Shown piece after piece: positions 25,696 to 35,147 of a stretch of 64,000 nt of DNA. Source of the DNA: Poindextera sp041691315 (GTDB taxonomy: Bacteria > Pseudomonadota > Alphaproteobacteria > Caulobacterales > Caulobacteraceae); NCBI GenBank assembly GCA_041691315.1, contig JBEPUW010000001.1, positions 62,001 to 126,000 of the forward strand, given 5' to 3'. The position numbers and the translations under genes are program-made. Positions within the stretch are counted from its first letter, which is position 1, and the number at the start of each line of letters is the position of its first letter. The notes under the pieces are model-generated. The model ran no database searches and was not told the origin of the DNA. It worked only from the letters and a program-made list of their open reading frames with translations.

Positions 25696-26475
25696 ATGCA
25701 CGCCGCCCAACGGGACGCCGAAATCGCCCGACTGCTCAACAGTCAGGGCTTCATCTCCTTCAAGCAGCTTTGCGATCGGCTGGAGGCCTCATCGGCCACC
25801 ATTCGCCGCGATCTTGAGCGACTGGATGCCGAGGGACTGATCGAGCGGGTGCGCGGCGGGGCGCGCCTGCGCAACGGCGCCAAACCCATCTCCAGCGACC
25901 GGCTGGTCGGCGCGCCGTTCGAAGAGAACAAGACCCGCTTTGCCGACGAGAAGGCGATGATCGGGCGGGCGGCGGCCAAGCTCTGCGAGCGCGGCGAGGC
26001 GATCATCATCGACGGCGGCACCACCACCTTCCAGATGTGCTCGCACCTTGAGGGACTGAATCTGCAGGTGCTGACCAACTCCCTGCATATTGTCGGCGAA
26101 CTGCTGCCGCAGCCGGGCGCGCGGGTTTCCGTGCCCGGCGGCGCGGTCTTCCGTGAACAGAACATCATCCTCAGTCCATTCGAGGACGACGGCATCAATC
26201 GCTATCACGCCACCAAGCTGTTCATGGGCGCCGCGGCGATCGGGACGCGCGGCCTGATGCAGGCCGACGTGGTGCTGATCCAGGCCGAACAGAAGCTGAT
26301 GGACAAGGCCGACCAGCTGATCGTCCTGGCCGATTCCAGCAAGTTCCGCGCCTCGGCGACCTTCCTGGTCTGCGACCTGGACGAGATCGACATCGTTATC
26401 ACCGACTCAGGCCTGCGCGCCGCCGACCGCGACCTGCTCAAAGCCCACGAGGTCGAGGTGATCGTCGCTCAATAA
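25696..26475 (+). CDS. DeoR/GlpR-family transcriptional regulator
   Basis: 259 residues from the ATG at 25696, preceded by AAAGGCAAGGG. N-terminal helix-turn-helix (FISFKQLCDRLEASSATIRRDLERLDAEGLIERVRGGA) is followed by the sugar-phosphate-binding DeoR C-terminal domain (IIIDGGTTTFQMC, VLTNSLHIV, DKADQLIVLADSSKF). In Rhizobium the rhamnose catabolic regulator is of this family. This gene borders the rhamnoside block, so control of that regulon by a phosphorylated sugar is a reasonable inference, not shown. Convergent with the GH3 gene. Confidence 0.93.
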   Translation: MHAAQRDAEIARLLNSQGFISFKQLCDRLEASSATIRRDLERLDAEGLIERVRGGARLRNGAKPISSDRLVGAPFEENKTRFADEKAMIGRAAAKLCERGEAIIIDGGTTTFQMCSHLEGLNLQVLTNSLHIVGELLPQPGARVSVPGGAVFREQNIILSPFEDDGINRYHATKLFMGAAAIGTRGLMQADVVLIQAEQKLMDKADQLIVLADSSKFRASATFLVCDLDEIDIVITDSGLRAADRDLLKAHEVEVIVAQ

Positions 26476-26497
26476 AAAGACCTCTCCCAAAGGGAGA
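26471..26497 (-). terminator. Possible intrinsic terminator of the GH3 gene
   Basis: Read leftward: a 6-base stem TCTCCC / GGGAGA with a TTT loop (26497-26483), then after four bases a run of five T (26478-26474). The stem is short and belongs to the repeat described at 26478-26690. It overlaps the end of the convergent DeoR gene. Confidence 0.42.
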
Positions 26498-26690
26498 AGG
26501 AGGGCCCCGCGCGCGACAGCGCTGCGGGAGGGTGAGGGGTTACGGCCTCTCGGATTATCCTGAAGCGGCGTACGCCCTCATCCAGGCCTCTCAGCTTTAT
26601 CCTGAAACGGCGTAACCCCTCATCCTCCCGCGCACTTGCGTGCGCGGGGCCCTGCTTCTCCCTCTGCGAGAAGTCTGGAGGGGGCACGCC
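26478..26690. repeat. Long palindromic intergenic repeat with internal tandem unit
   Basis: Fills the gap between the convergent DeoR and GH3 genes. The arms match over about 50 bases, for example 26525-26544 with 26611-26630 (19 of 20 complementary), GGGCCCCGCGC with its partner near 26637-26651, and end hairpins at 26483-26497 and 26655-26673. The centre holds two imperfect copies of a 42-base unit, 26542-26583 and 26584-26625. It shares CTTCTCC and CCTCATCC words with the 10.8 kb repeat. Confidence 0.8.
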
Positions 26691-29189
26691 TCACTCTGTC
26701 AGCTCCACCCGCCCCCTCAGCTTGATGTCGACGGCCGAGGCGCCGATCAGGATGTCGTAGGCGCCCGGGTCCACGGTCCAGTGGCCGGCCGCTTCGTCGT
26801 AGTGGGCGAAGGCGCGGTCGGTCAGGCTGAAGGCGACGGTCTGGCGCTCGCCGGGCTTGAGTTCGACCTTGGCGAAGGCTTGCAGGCCCTTGGGCGGTGT
26901 CGGTTTGGCCGGGTTCACCGGGCCGACATAGAGCTGCACGGTCTCGGACGCGGTCCGCTTGCCGGTGTTGGTCAGGGTGATCGTCACCTCGACGGGCGCG
27001 CCCGCCTTCGCCGTTTTCGGCGCCGCCAGGTCGGCATAGGCGAACTGGCCATATGTCAGGCCGTGGCCGAAGGCGAACAGCGGCGCGATGCCGTTCTGGT
27101 CATAGTGCCGGTAGCCGACGGCGAGACCCTCGCCATAGGTGACGCTGTCGCCGCCCGGATAGAAACCATAGGCCGGGTTGTCGTCCAGCCGCTTCGGAAA
27201 GGTCACCGGTAGCCGGCCCGATGGCGAGACCTCGCCCAGCAGGATGCTGGTCAGGGCGTCCGGACCCTCCTCGCCGGGCAGCCAGAGCTGGACCACGGCG
27301 GCGACCTTGTCGATCCAGGGCATGGCCATGGCCGCCCCGGCGTTGACCACCACGACGGTGCGCCGATTGGCGGCGGCGACCTGCTCGATCAACAGGTCCT
27401 GTTCGCCTGGCAGGTCGATGCCGCGGCGGTCATAGCCTTCCGATTCCGTGCGCGAGGACGAGCCGACGACGAGGACCACCGTATCGGCCTGGCGGGCCGC
27501 TGCGACCGCCTGTTCGATATCGCCCGGCGGCTGGCGCATTCCGAGCGAGACGGTCTCGAAACCGGCGCCCGCCCGCCCGTCGGCCCAGACATATTCAAGG
27601 CTGAAGCGATAGCCGCGGCCGGCCACAAGCTCGACGGCGCCGGTCCTGCGCAGGGCCGGCGCGCCGGTCGGATCGTCATAGTCCTCCTGGCCCTCGTCGG
27701 ACATGTCCAGCACGGTTTTGTCGCCGACGACCAGGCGGCAGGGGCCATCGCCGCGCACGGAGAATTCGTGTGCGCCGTCCTTCTCCGGCCAGAAGAATCC
27801 GCTCCAGCGCAGGGCGGCGTAGCGGCCGGCGTTGCTGCGCGGGCCGCGCGTCGAAACCCAGCGCAGCAGCCGCCGTTCATGGTTGGTGCGCACCGGCACG
27901 CCGGAGAAATCGGCGCTGGTGAAGTATTCCGCCGTCAGGCCGGGCGCCTCGCGGGCCTCGGTCGGGCTGAACATGCGCGCCTGGGCTTGCGGCGGCACCG
28001 GCTCGGCATCGCCGCCCTGGGCATAGATGATTTTGGCGGTGGGCAGCCGGGCGCCCAGGCTTTCCAGCGGCGTCGGCCAGCGGTCGGTCGAGACCCGCGA
28101 ACTGCCGTCGCCCTGCAGCCGGACGAAGTTGGCGTTCGGGCCGATCACCGCCATGACCTTGATGGCCTCGGCGTTCAGCGGCAGCAGATCGCCCTCGTTC
28201 TTGAGCAGGACGATCGCCTCTTCGGCCGCGCGGCGGGCGATGTGGCGGTGCCGGTCGCTGCGCAGCTCGCCGTCGACCTTGGTTCCGTCGAGCAGGCCAC
28301 AGCGCAATATCAGGCGGATCAGCCTTCGCGCCGCGTCGTCGATGCGCGCCTCCGGGACCTGGCCGGCCTTAACGGCGGCGAGCAGCTTGGCGCCGAAATA
28401 AACCGGCGGTCCGGGCATTTCGAGATCGAGACCATTGCTGGCCGCCGGCACGGTCGAGTGCACCGCGCCCCAGTCGGACACCACCGCCCCGTCATAGGCC
28501 CATTCGCCCTTCAGGATCTCCTGCAGCAGGTGGGTGTTCTCGCTGGCGTAGCTGCCGCGCAGCTTGTTGTAGGAGGCCATCACCGTCCACGGATTGGCGG
28601 CGTTGACGGTGGCCTCGAAGGCGGAGAGGTAGATCTCGCGCAAGGTGCGTTCGTCGACCTCGACGCTGACGTCCATCCGGCGCTCTTCCTGATTGTTCGC
28701 CGCATAGTGTTTCAGCGAGGCGCCGACCCCCTCGCCCTGCAAGCCCTCGACAAAGCCGACGGCCAGTTCGGCGGTCAGGTACGGGTCTTCCGAATAGGTC
28801 TCGAAATTGCGTCCCCAGAGCGGGGTGCGGACGATGTTGATGGTCGGCGCCAGCACCACCTGCTCGCCGAGCGCGATGGCCTCGCGCGCGATGGCGCCGG
28901 CCACTTCCCGGATCAGGTCGGGGTTGAAGGTGCCGGCCAGCGCCACGGCCACCGGAAAGACCGTGGCCATCTGACCGGTGTTGGAGCGCACGCCGGTCGG
29001 CCCGTCGGTCATGCCCAGCGCCGGCACGCCCAGGCGCTCGACCCCCTCCAGCCTGAAGGCCGCCGCGCCGGCCATCAGCGCCACCTTTTCCTCCAGCGTC
29101 AGCCGGCCGAACAGGTCCTCGACCCGGGCCTCCAGCGGCCGTGACGGGTCCTGATAGGCGGCTGGTAGGGTGGCTGCATCGGACGCCAT
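26691..29189 (-). CDS. GH3 beta-glycosidase with PA14 domain
   Basis: 832 residues from the ATG at 29189. The GH3 TIM barrel shows LGMTDGPTGVR, KHYAANNQE and the nucleophile Asp239 in VVSDWGAVHS. A PA14 domain (~residues 395-550, APGLTAEYFTSADFSG) is inserted in the second GH3 domain, and a fibronectin-III-like domain closes the chain (VEVTITLTNTGKRTASETVQLYV). Removes terminal beta-linked sugar, usually glucose. No signal peptide, so probably cytoplasmic. It follows the Gfo/Idh gene by 37 bases in a leftward operon with a PhyH-type dioxygenase, which suggests a role in trimming rhamnoglucosides. Confidence 0.93.
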   Translation of the reverse strand: MASDAATLPAAYQDPSRPLEARVEDLFGRLTLEEKVALMAGAAAFRLEGVERLGVPALGMTDGPTGVRSNTGQMATVFPVAVALAGTFNPDLIREVAGAIAREAIALGEQVVLAPTINIVRTPLWGRNFETYSEDPYLTAELAVGFVEGLQGEGVGASLKHYAANNQEERRMDVSVEVDERTLREIYLSAFEATVNAANPWTVMASYNKLRGSYASENTHLLQEILKGEWAYDGAVVSDWGAVHSTVPAASNGLDLEMPGPPVYFGAKLLAAVKAGQVPEARIDDAARRLIRLILRCGLLDGTKVDGELRSDRHRHIARRAAEEAIVLLKNEGDLLPLNAEAIKVMAVIGPNANFVRLQGDGSSRVSTDRWPTPLESLGARLPTAKIIYAQGGDAEPVPPQAQARMFSPTEAREAPGLTAEYFTSADFSGVPVRTNHERRLLRWVSTRGPRSNAGRYAALRWSGFFWPEKDGAHEFSVRGDGPCRLVVGDKTVLDMSDEGQEDYDDPTGAPALRRTGAVELVAGRGYRFSLEYVWADGRAGAGFETVSLGMRQPPGDIEQAVAAARQADTVVLVVGSSSRTESEGYDRRGIDLPGEQDLLIEQVAAANRRTVVVVNAGAAMAMPWIDKVAAVVQLWLPGEEGPDALTSILLGEVSPSGRLPVTFPKRLDDNPAYGFYPGGDSVTYGEGLAVGYRHYDQNGIAPLFAFGHGLTYGQFAYADLAAPKTAKAGAPVEVTITLTNTGKRTASETVQLYVGPVNPAKPTPPKGLQAFAKVELKPGERQTVAFSLTDRAFAHYDEAAGHWTVDPGAYDILIGASAVDIKLRGRVELTE

Positions 29190-29226
29190 GGCGGGCTCTC
29201 TCGGGGACTTAAACTTGTCCAAATAG

Positions 29227-30201
29227 CTACGCCGCCGCGCGGATGGCGTCCATCAGGGCGAGGTTGGCGATGGCGTCTGCGCCGCCGGTCAGTGGCGTGA
29301 CGCCGCCTCGCATCACCGCGACCAGGTGGTCGAGCTGGGCGGCATAGGTGGTGGGGCCGTCGGTCGGCTCGCTGCGAGTCTGGTCGCCGATCCGCACCCG
29401 GAACGAACAGCCCATCTGCGGGCCGACGAAGTTGCGGATGCTGAGTTCGCCATCTTCGCCGGTCAGGGTCAGGGTGGCGTCGAAGCGTTCGGCGACCATC
29501 GAGCAGCGCAGGCTGGCGTCCACACCCCCGGGAAAACGAAGCTGGGCCGAGGTGGTGGCGTCGACCCCCTCCCGCATCTCGATCCTGGCCGCGGTCACGT
29601 CCGGTTCGGCGCCGATCAGGGTGCGCAGCGCGTGCGCCGGATAGCTGCCAAGGTCGCCCAACGCCCCGCCGCCCTGGTCGGCGCGCCAGCGGATCTCGTC
29701 GGGGTCATAGGGAATGACGGCGTCGAAGGTCGCATGCGCGCCGGTCAACCGGCCGAGTTCGCCTGAGCGCACGATGGCCTCGGCCCGGCGGATCACATTG
29801 TGGAACCGGTAGTGGAAGGCCTCCAGCAGCGGCCGGTCGGCCACCTTCGCGGCCGCGACCATGGCGCGACCCTCGCCGGCGTCGAGCGCGAAGGCCTTCT
29901 CGCAAAGCACCGCCTTGCCGGCTTCCGCCGCGCGAATGGTCCATTCGGCGTGGCCGGAAATCGGATTGCCGACATAGACCACATCGACGTCGTCGCGCGC
30001 GAGCAGGGCGGCATAGTCGGTGGCGACGGCGGCGATGCCGTGGGTCTCGGCATAGGCGCGTGCGCGCGCCGGGTCGCGGGCGGCGACGGCGGTGATCATC
30101 ACGTCGGCCCGGTCGCTCGCCGGCGCGATCACCGCCGGGGCGGCGATCTTGGAGGCGGCCAGCAGGCCGATGCGCAGCGGGTTTGCGGCGTCGATCTTCA
30201 C
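29227..30201 (-). CDS. Gfo/Idh/MocA-family oxidoreductase
   Basis: 324 residues from a GTG at 30201, overlapping the upstream stop by 4 bases (GTGA). N-terminal Rossmann domain (LRIGLLAASKIA), then GKAVLCEKAFALD, where the usual EKP reads EKA, and the C-terminal substrate domain (DLGSYPAHALRTLIG). NAD(P)-dependent dehydrogenase of sugars or related polyols. Coupled to the dioxygenase gene upstream and the GH3 gene downstream, suggesting oxidative processing of a sugar released in this pathway. Substrate unknown. Confidence 0.92.
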   Translation of the reverse strand: MKIDAANPLRIGLLAASKIAAPAVIAPASDRADVMITAVAARDPARARAYAETHGIAAVATDYAALLARDDVDVVYVGNPISGHAEWTIRAAEAGKAVLCEKAFALDAGEGRAMVAAAKVADRPLLEAFHYRFHNVIRRAEAIVRSGELGRLTGAHATFDAVIPYDPDEIRWRADQGGGALGDLGSYPAHALRTLIGAEPDVTAARIEMREGVDATTSAQLRFPGGVDASLRCSMVAERFDATLTLTGEDGELSIRNFVGPQMGCSFRVRIGDQTRSEPTDGPTTYAAQLDHLVAVMRGGVTPLTGGADAIANLALMDAIRAAA

Positions 30202-31082
30202 GATGCGCCGACCGTCGGGAAGACGCCGATCCGGGCGGCGCGCTGCATGAGGCGGTTCTGGCCGTAGGTCGCGGGCCACGGCGCGGGTTCGGGATAGCGG
30301 CCGTGCGGCAGCGGCCAGGCAATCGGGGTCGCGCGCCCGTCGATGGCCGCGCCGACCGCGATCGCCTCGCGGTCGAGCGAAGGATGGCCGCCCTTCGCCG
30401 CTCGCGTGCAGCCATCGGCGAAATAGATGGCGGTATAGACACGTCGTGTGCGGTCGGAGCGGTTGGCCTTGGCCAGATGCACGGTCAGGCCGTGATGGAA
30501 GAGCACGTCGCCCGGCCTGGCCGGAACGAAGACCGGCTTGTCTTTCTGCTTGGCGAGCAGCGCCTCGCCGGAGCCGGGCGCGGTGAAGATGTCGACATAC
30601 TCCGCCTCGCCGGTGTGCGAGCCGGGCGCATAGCCCATGCAGCCGGTCTCGTCGTCGACCTGGGTCAGCGGGATCCAGGCGGTCAGCGTGCGCAGTTCGT
30701 TGATCGGCCAATAGGGGTGGTCCTGGTGGGCGTCGGTCTCGCGCCCGCCGGCCTCCTTATAGAGCGCCTGGTCGTGCCAGATGCGCATGGCCTCGGCGCC
30801 GATCAGCGCCGCGGCCGCGCCAACCACTCTGGGATGGAAGGTCAGCGGCCGGACATCCGGAAAATCCTCCCACAGATACTGGCACTGGATGAAGGACTGT
30901 TCGTAGGGCGACTTGTCGGTCAGCGCGCGGGCGTCATTGCGCGTGCGGGCGGTCACCGCCGCATCGACCGCCCGGCCGAGGCCGGCGATCTCGTCAGCCC
31001 CGAGCAGCCCCTTCAGGTGGACGAAGCCGTCGCGGCGAAAGGCTTCGACGTCGGCGCGATCGACAAGGGCGGCGGTCTGCAT
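30198..31082 (-). CDS. Phytanoyl-CoA dioxygenase (PhyH)-family Fe(II)/2-oxoglutarate oxygenase
   Basis: 294 residues. The iron-binding triad is visible: His/Asp in DAHQDHPYW and the distal His in LFHHGLTVHLAKAN, with RRVYTAIYFADG for 2-oxoglutarate. N-terminal block FRRDGFVHLKGLL is typical. PhyH-family members hydroxylate many small molecules, not only phytanoyl-CoA. It is the first gene of the operon with Gfo/Idh and GH3. A second, distinct PhyH gene lies in the other rhamnose block at 57.6 kb. No signal peptide. Confidence 0.92.
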   Translation of the reverse strand: MQTAALVDRADVEAFRRDGFVHLKGLLGADEIAGLGRAVDAAVTARTRNDARALTDKSPYEQSFIQCQYLWEDFPDVRPLTFHPRVVGAAAALIGAEAMRIWHDQALYKEAGGRETDAHQDHPYWPINELRTLTAWIPLTQVDDETGCMGYAPGSHTGEAEYVDIFTAPGSGEALLAKQKDKPVFVPARPGDVLFHHGLTVHLAKANRSDRTRRVYTAIYFADGCTRAAKGGHPSLDREAIAVGAAIDGRATPIAWPLPHGRYPEPAPWPATYGQNRLMQRAARIGVFPTVGAS

Positions 31083-31154
31083 TCCAGGGCTCCGGTCGGG
31101 TTTCGAACCTCACGCGGCGATCCTGGTCTGTCAATCCGCGCGCGAGGCCCGACC

Positions 31155-31193
31155 GGCAAGCGAGCCTCAGCGGCCGTGGCGCGGCCGCTTGCC
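31155..31193 (-). terminator. GC-rich hairpin after the TonB receptor gene
   Basis: GGCAAGCG at 31155-31162 pairs perfectly with CGCTTGCC at 31186-31193, with further CGGCC/GGCCG pairing inside. It starts 1 base past the receptor stop codon and lacks a T run. It may terminate or stabilise the receptor mRNA before the PhyH gene, which would then need its own promoter. Confidence 0.4.
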
Positions 31194-31194
31194 G

Positions 31195-33462
31195 TCAGAA
31201 GTTTCGCGATATCCGCACACCGTACTGGGCCGGGGCGCCGGCGATGCGCAGGCCCGGCGTGCCGGACGGATAGAAGTATTGAAAGTTGAGGATGTTGGTC
31301 CCGTAGGCCGAGATCTGCACCGGGCCGTTGACCCATGTCAGCTGGGCGTTGACGAGGCTGATCGGGCGCAGGTGGAAGACGTATTGCTCGAGCAGCCGGG
31401 TTCCGATCGGCGCCGTCGCGTCGTTCCCCTGGAACGGGCTCGACCACTGATCGCTGGTGTAGGAATAGTCGACGTGCGGCGTCAGGGTCCGATCGTTCGG
31501 CAGGCGGAAGCTGTACTGGGCGCCGACATTGAAGGTCCATTGCGGCGCATAGGGCTGCTGGTTGCCGGAGATGTTTTCGGAACCGAACGGCCCGCCGAGC
31601 GGCATGGAACTGGATCCCAGACGGGTGTGCAGATAGTCGGCGCTGACCTGGAATGAAAAATCGCCGAACACGCCTTGAGCCTGGGCTTCGACGCCGCCGA
31701 TGGTCGTCTGGCCGGGCACGTTCTGAATGATCGACTGGTTCCCGGCGATCGAGGGGTTCGAGTAGGACAGCTGGAAGTGCTGGTAGGTGGTGTAGAAACC
31801 GTCGAGCTGGGCGCGGAGATGGCCGTCGAAGAAAGTGGGCTTCCAGCCGATTTCGTAGGTCGTCAGGTCTTCGGGCCGGAAAGGCAAGACCGGCGTCGAA
31901 CCGGGGCCGAACGGCTGTGGGGTGGTGTTGATGCCGCCGGGCTTATGGCCGTTGGCGACATAGATATAGACGAAGTTGTCGTGGTTGATCTTCCAGTTCA
32001 GGTCGATCTTGCCGGTCACCGAGTCGTCGTTCAGCTTGGCATGGGCGACCTCGGGCGGCAGGCCGAATACCGCGCCGGGAAAGCCGGCGATCAGCAGCGA
32101 CGTGGTGTCGTCGAGCTGGAACGTCGAATGGGTGTATCGCGCGCCGGCGACCAGTTGCAGGGCATCGGTGATGTCGTAGGTGACCTGGCCGAAGGCCGCC
32201 TCAGTCGTCTTCGGCGTCCGGTAGTCGAGCAGGATATCCAGCCCGCCGTTGTGGATGTCGAAGCCCGGCAGGGTGCCGGGAATCCGGACCGTATCACTCT
32301 GGAAATAGCCGCCGAGGATCCACCGGAAACGCCCGGTGTCTGGCGAGAGCAGGTTCAGTTCCTCCGAATAGATGTTCTCCTTCCCGATGACGGTGAAGAA
32401 GTCAGCCGGCAGTTGGGTGGTGCCGTCGAGGCTGTAGTCCGCGCCGCTGCGTCCGACCTGATAGCCGGATATCGACTTCAGCACGATCTGATCGGGGAAG
32501 GTGTAGGCGATGTTCAGGACCGAACGATCCCAGTTGGCGATCGCCAGGTTGTGAACGTTGTTGCCGACTTTGAAGAGATTGCTGGCGCTGGCGTAGGTCG
32601 GGTAGGGCGCCGCCGACGGCGTCGGGATCGGCGAGCCCAGAACGCCGCCAAAGTCCGAAGAGTTGTAGTCGTTCTTGAACGAGATGCGCAGGGCCGGTGT
32701 CGGCTGCCAAAGCAGACTGATCCGGGCGTTGGCCTGCTGCTCTCGGCCGGGCTGCCCCGTGAAGGGGCCATGGACGCTGAAGAAGCTGTCCTCGTGCTCC
32801 AGATTGCCAGCGATACGGATCGCGAAGGTGTCGCTGAGCGGCATGTTGAGGACGCCGCGCAGGCGCACATCGTTATAGTTGCCGTAACTCGCCTCGATCG
32901 AGCCATGGTCGCCGCTGAAATTCGGGTCGTTCTCGGTGATGAAGATCGCCCCGCCGCTGGCGTTCTGGCCGGCGAACGTGCCCTGCGGACCACGCAGAAT
33001 CTCGATATTGGCGATGTCGAAATAGGGTTCGTTGGTGAAGAAGCCCGGGAAGGTCGCCACGCCGTCGCGATAGACCACGATGCCGGACGGCGTCTGGATG
33101 TTGGTTTCTGACTTGCCGATGCCTCGGATGTTGAAGTCTTCGCCAATGCCATAGTTGGTGACGGTCAGCGACGGGCTGATGAACTGCAGCTGATCGACAT
33201 TGTAGACGCCGCGCTGCTGCAGCTGGACGCCGGAGATCACCGCGGCGGCGACCGGCGCCGCCTGCAGGTTCACCGTGCGCCGTTCGGCGGTCACCGTAAC
33301 GATGGGCCCGCCCGCGGCCTGGTCGGCGGCAGGCTGAGCCTGGGGTTGCGCCTGAGCCGCGGTCTGGGCAGTGGCCGGATGGGCGGCCAGCAGCCAGGTC
33401 GCCGCCAGGGCCAGGCTGGAGACGGAAGCGCGCAGCGGCGCCGAAGCAAGGCGTTTCGTCAT
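31195..33462 (-). CDS. TonB-dependent outer-membrane receptor
   Basis: 755 residues from the ATG at 33462, preceded by GGGGGGAAC. Signal peptide (LALAATWLLAAHPATAQ), a Gln/Ala-rich linker, plug domain (VTVTAERRTVNLQAAPVAAAVI, FNIRGIGKSETN, EILRGPQGTFAGQNASGGAI) and a 22-strand-type barrel ending in RISRNF. Imports a substrate into the periplasm using TonB energy. Its place between the mutarotase and the PhyH/GH3 operon points to rhamnosylated glycosides; the substrate is inference. Confidence 0.95.
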   Translation of the reverse strand: MTKRLASAPLRASVSSLALAATWLLAAHPATAQTAAQAQPQAQPAADQAAGGPIVTVTAERRTVNLQAAPVAAAVISGVQLQQRGVYNVDQLQFISPSLTVTNYGIGEDFNIRGIGKSETNIQTPSGIVVYRDGVATFPGFFTNEPYFDIANIEILRGPQGTFAGQNASGGAIFITENDPNFSGDHGSIEASYGNYNDVRLRGVLNMPLSDTFAIRIAGNLEHEDSFFSVHGPFTGQPGREQQANARISLLWQPTPALRISFKNDYNSSDFGGVLGSPIPTPSAAPYPTYASASNLFKVGNNVHNLAIANWDRSVLNIAYTFPDQIVLKSISGYQVGRSGADYSLDGTTQLPADFFTVIGKENIYSEELNLLSPDTGRFRWILGGYFQSDTVRIPGTLPGFDIHNGGLDILLDYRTPKTTEAAFGQVTYDITDALQLVAGARYTHSTFQLDDTTSLLIAGFPGAVFGLPPEVAHAKLNDDSVTGKIDLNWKINHDNFVYIYVANGHKPGGINTTPQPFGPGSTPVLPFRPEDLTTYEIGWKPTFFDGHLRAQLDGFYTTYQHFQLSYSNPSIAGNQSIIQNVPGQTTIGGVEAQAQGVFGDFSFQVSADYLHTRLGSSSMPLGGPFGSENISGNQQPYAPQWTFNVGAQYSFRLPNDRTLTPHVDYSYTSDQWSSPFQGNDATAPIGTRLLEQYVFHLRPISLVNAQLTWVNGPVQISAYGTNILNFQYFYPSGTPGLRIAGAPAQYGVRISRNF

Positions 33463-33665
33463 CTGGTGTTCCCCCCAAGGCCCGGAGGGCTGACGCGGCC
33501 TGCGCCGTATCTCCCGCCGTCGAAGCGATTTGTCGCACTGACTACACACAATCGCTCAGTCCGCCAAGCAAACATTGGGCGATACTGAGCATGATTTGAG
33601 CGAGAGTGATGCGGATCAGCGACATTGACGACGGCCTGCCCGAGCGGTCGCGCCAAAATCCGCTG

Positions 33666-33989
33666 CTATTTCAGACGGAAGACCTCGGTCAGCGGGATCG
33701 TCTCGGGCGCCAGACCGGGGCCTGTGTCCATGATGTCGGCCATCATCGCCCACCAGCGCTGCATGACCGGCGCATCGGGCAGGGCGTCCATGGTGTGATC
33801 CGGTCGGCGCGTGAGCATGGCGAACAGCTGGTGCGTCGGCTCGTCCAGATAGATGCGATAGTCGATCACGCCGGCCGCCTTCAGCGCCTCGACCAGCTCC
33901 GGCCAGATCGCGTCGTGGCGGCGGCGGTATTCCGCCGCCTGGCCGGGGTGCAGGGTCATGCGAAAGGCGATGGTCTCGGTGGCCGCCAC
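33666..33989 (-). CDS. rhaM: L-rhamnose mutarotase
   Basis: 107 residues, the family length. Interconverts alpha- and beta-L-rhamnose so the isomerase receives its preferred anomer. Family blocks are present: RMTLHPGQAAEYRRRHDAIWPEL with the conserved His, DYRIYLD with the conserved Tyr and the terminal-part WW pair in MQRWWAMMADIM. It starts 6 bases after the serine hydrolase gene. The 203 bases downstream to the receptor gene hold that gene's promoter region, including a CATGATT word at 33590. Confidence 0.93.
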   Translation of the reverse strand: MAATETIAFRMTLHPGQAAEYRRRHDAIWPELVEALKAAGVIDYRIYLDEPTHQLFAMLTRRPDHTMDALPDAPVMQRWWAMMADIMDTGPGLAPETIPLTEVFRLK

Positions 33990-33995
33990 GTCCGC

Positions 33996-35147
33996 TCAAC
34001 CAGCCTTCAGCGCCGCATAGGCCGCGCGCAGGATGGCGGTGTTGCGCGGGTCGCCGAAGGGACTGCCCTCGAGCTGGTTCATCACATAGGCCAGCGTCAT
34101 GCGCGCGGTGACGTCGTTGACGATCAGCGCGCCGCCCGAGCCGCCCCAGAAGCAGACCTGGTGGCCGTCGAAATTCATCCCCATCAGGTCGAGCGCCAGG
34201 CCAAGGCCCCAACGCACCGGCGCCAGGAAGACCAGGTCGGGACCGTTCGACTGTTGATAGAAGATCCGCGCCGCGCCTTCCGGCGACAGCAGCCGCTTGC
34301 CGCCCGATTCGCCGCCATGCGACAGCAGCGCATTGATTCGCGCCACCCCGCGGGCATTGGCGAAGCCGTTGGCGGCCGGCAGCTCGGCGCGCCGCCAGGC
34401 GGTCTCGCCCCAGCGCTCGCGCGGGATCGGCGGCCGGTTGTGGATGCGCATGGCCATGCTGTCAGGGCCGCCGGCCGGCGTTTCGGGGACAGCGGGCGGG
34501 ATGGATTCGCCGACATGGCCGTCGTCTTCAGCCTTCACGCCGATCAGGAACTGCGCGTTGAGCGGCCCCGCCAGTTCGCGCGCTAGAAAGGTCCCGACGC
34601 TCTCGCCGGTGATGCGCCGGATCACCTCGCCGACCAGATAGCCGGTGGTGAGACCGTGATAGCCGGAGGCGGTTCCAGGCTCCCACCAGGGCGCCTGGGC
34701 CGCCAGCAGGCTGGTGCATTTTTCCCAGTCATAAAGGTCGTCCATGACCAGGTCGGCGTCCCAGCCGGGCAGGCCGGCGGTGTGGCCCAGGCAATGGCGC
34801 ACCAGGACGCCCGACTTGCCGTTGGCCGCAAACTCCGGCCAATAGCGCGACACCGGCGCATCGACATCGAGTTCGCCGCGGTCGGCCAGCATCAGCGCGC
34901 AGATCGCCGTCGCGGTCTTGGTGGTCGAGGCCACGGCGACGACGGTGTCGCGCTCCCAGGGCTTGGTCCTGGCCGCGTCCTTGGCCCCGCCCCACAGGTC
35001 GACCAGGGTCTCGCCGTCCTTGATCAGGACGACGGAGGCGCCGATGTCGGCGCCGCGCTGGAAATTGGCATCAAACGCCGTTCGCACTCCGGCGAAGCGG
35101 TCGTCGCAATGGCCCTGGATGGGGAAATAATTGGCGCCGCTGCCCAT
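33996..35147 (-). CDS. Serine hydrolase of the beta-lactamase/esterase (EstB-like) family
   Basis: 383 residues. The catalytic S-x-x-K motif is Ser74-Thr-Thr-Lys77 (VASTTKTAT), with SGYHGLTTG supplying the family tyrosine. Matches class-C-like esterases (LYDWEKCTSLLAAQAPWWEPG, WGGSGGALIVND). No signal peptide, so an intracellular esterase or amidase is more likely than a resistance beta-lactamase. First gene of the operon with rhaM; it could remove acyl groups from acylated rhamnosides, which is inference. Divergent from the rhamnulose-phosphate aldolase gene. Confidence 0.88.
   Translation of the reverse strand: MGSGANYFPIQGHCDDRFAGVRTAFDANFQRGADIGASVVLIKDGETLVDLWGGAKDAARTKPWERDTVVAVASTTKTATAICALMLADRGELDVDAPVSRYWPEFAANGKSGVLVRHCLGHTAGLPGWDADLVMDDLYDWEKCTSLLAAQAPWWEPGTASGYHGLTTGYLVGEVIRRITGESVGTFLARELAGPLNAQFLIGVKAEDDGHVGESIPPAVPETPAGGPDSMAMRIHNRPPIPRERWGETAWRRAELPAANGFANARGVARINALLSHGGESGGKRLLSPEGAARIFYQQSNGPDLVFLAPVRWGLGLALDLMGMNFDGHQVCFWGGSGGALIVNDVTARMTLAYVMNQLEGSPFGDPRNTAILRAAYAALKAG

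Noticed and set aside
26478..26690. A CRISPR array
   Set aside because: There are only two imperfect 42-base units without distinct spacers, inside a long palindrome, and no cas genes in the window.
33996..35147. A beta-lactamase resistance gene
   Set aside because: The S-x-x-K motif fits the wider serine-hydrolase family, but there is no signal peptide and the sequence blocks match EstB-like esterases; the neighbours are catabolic.
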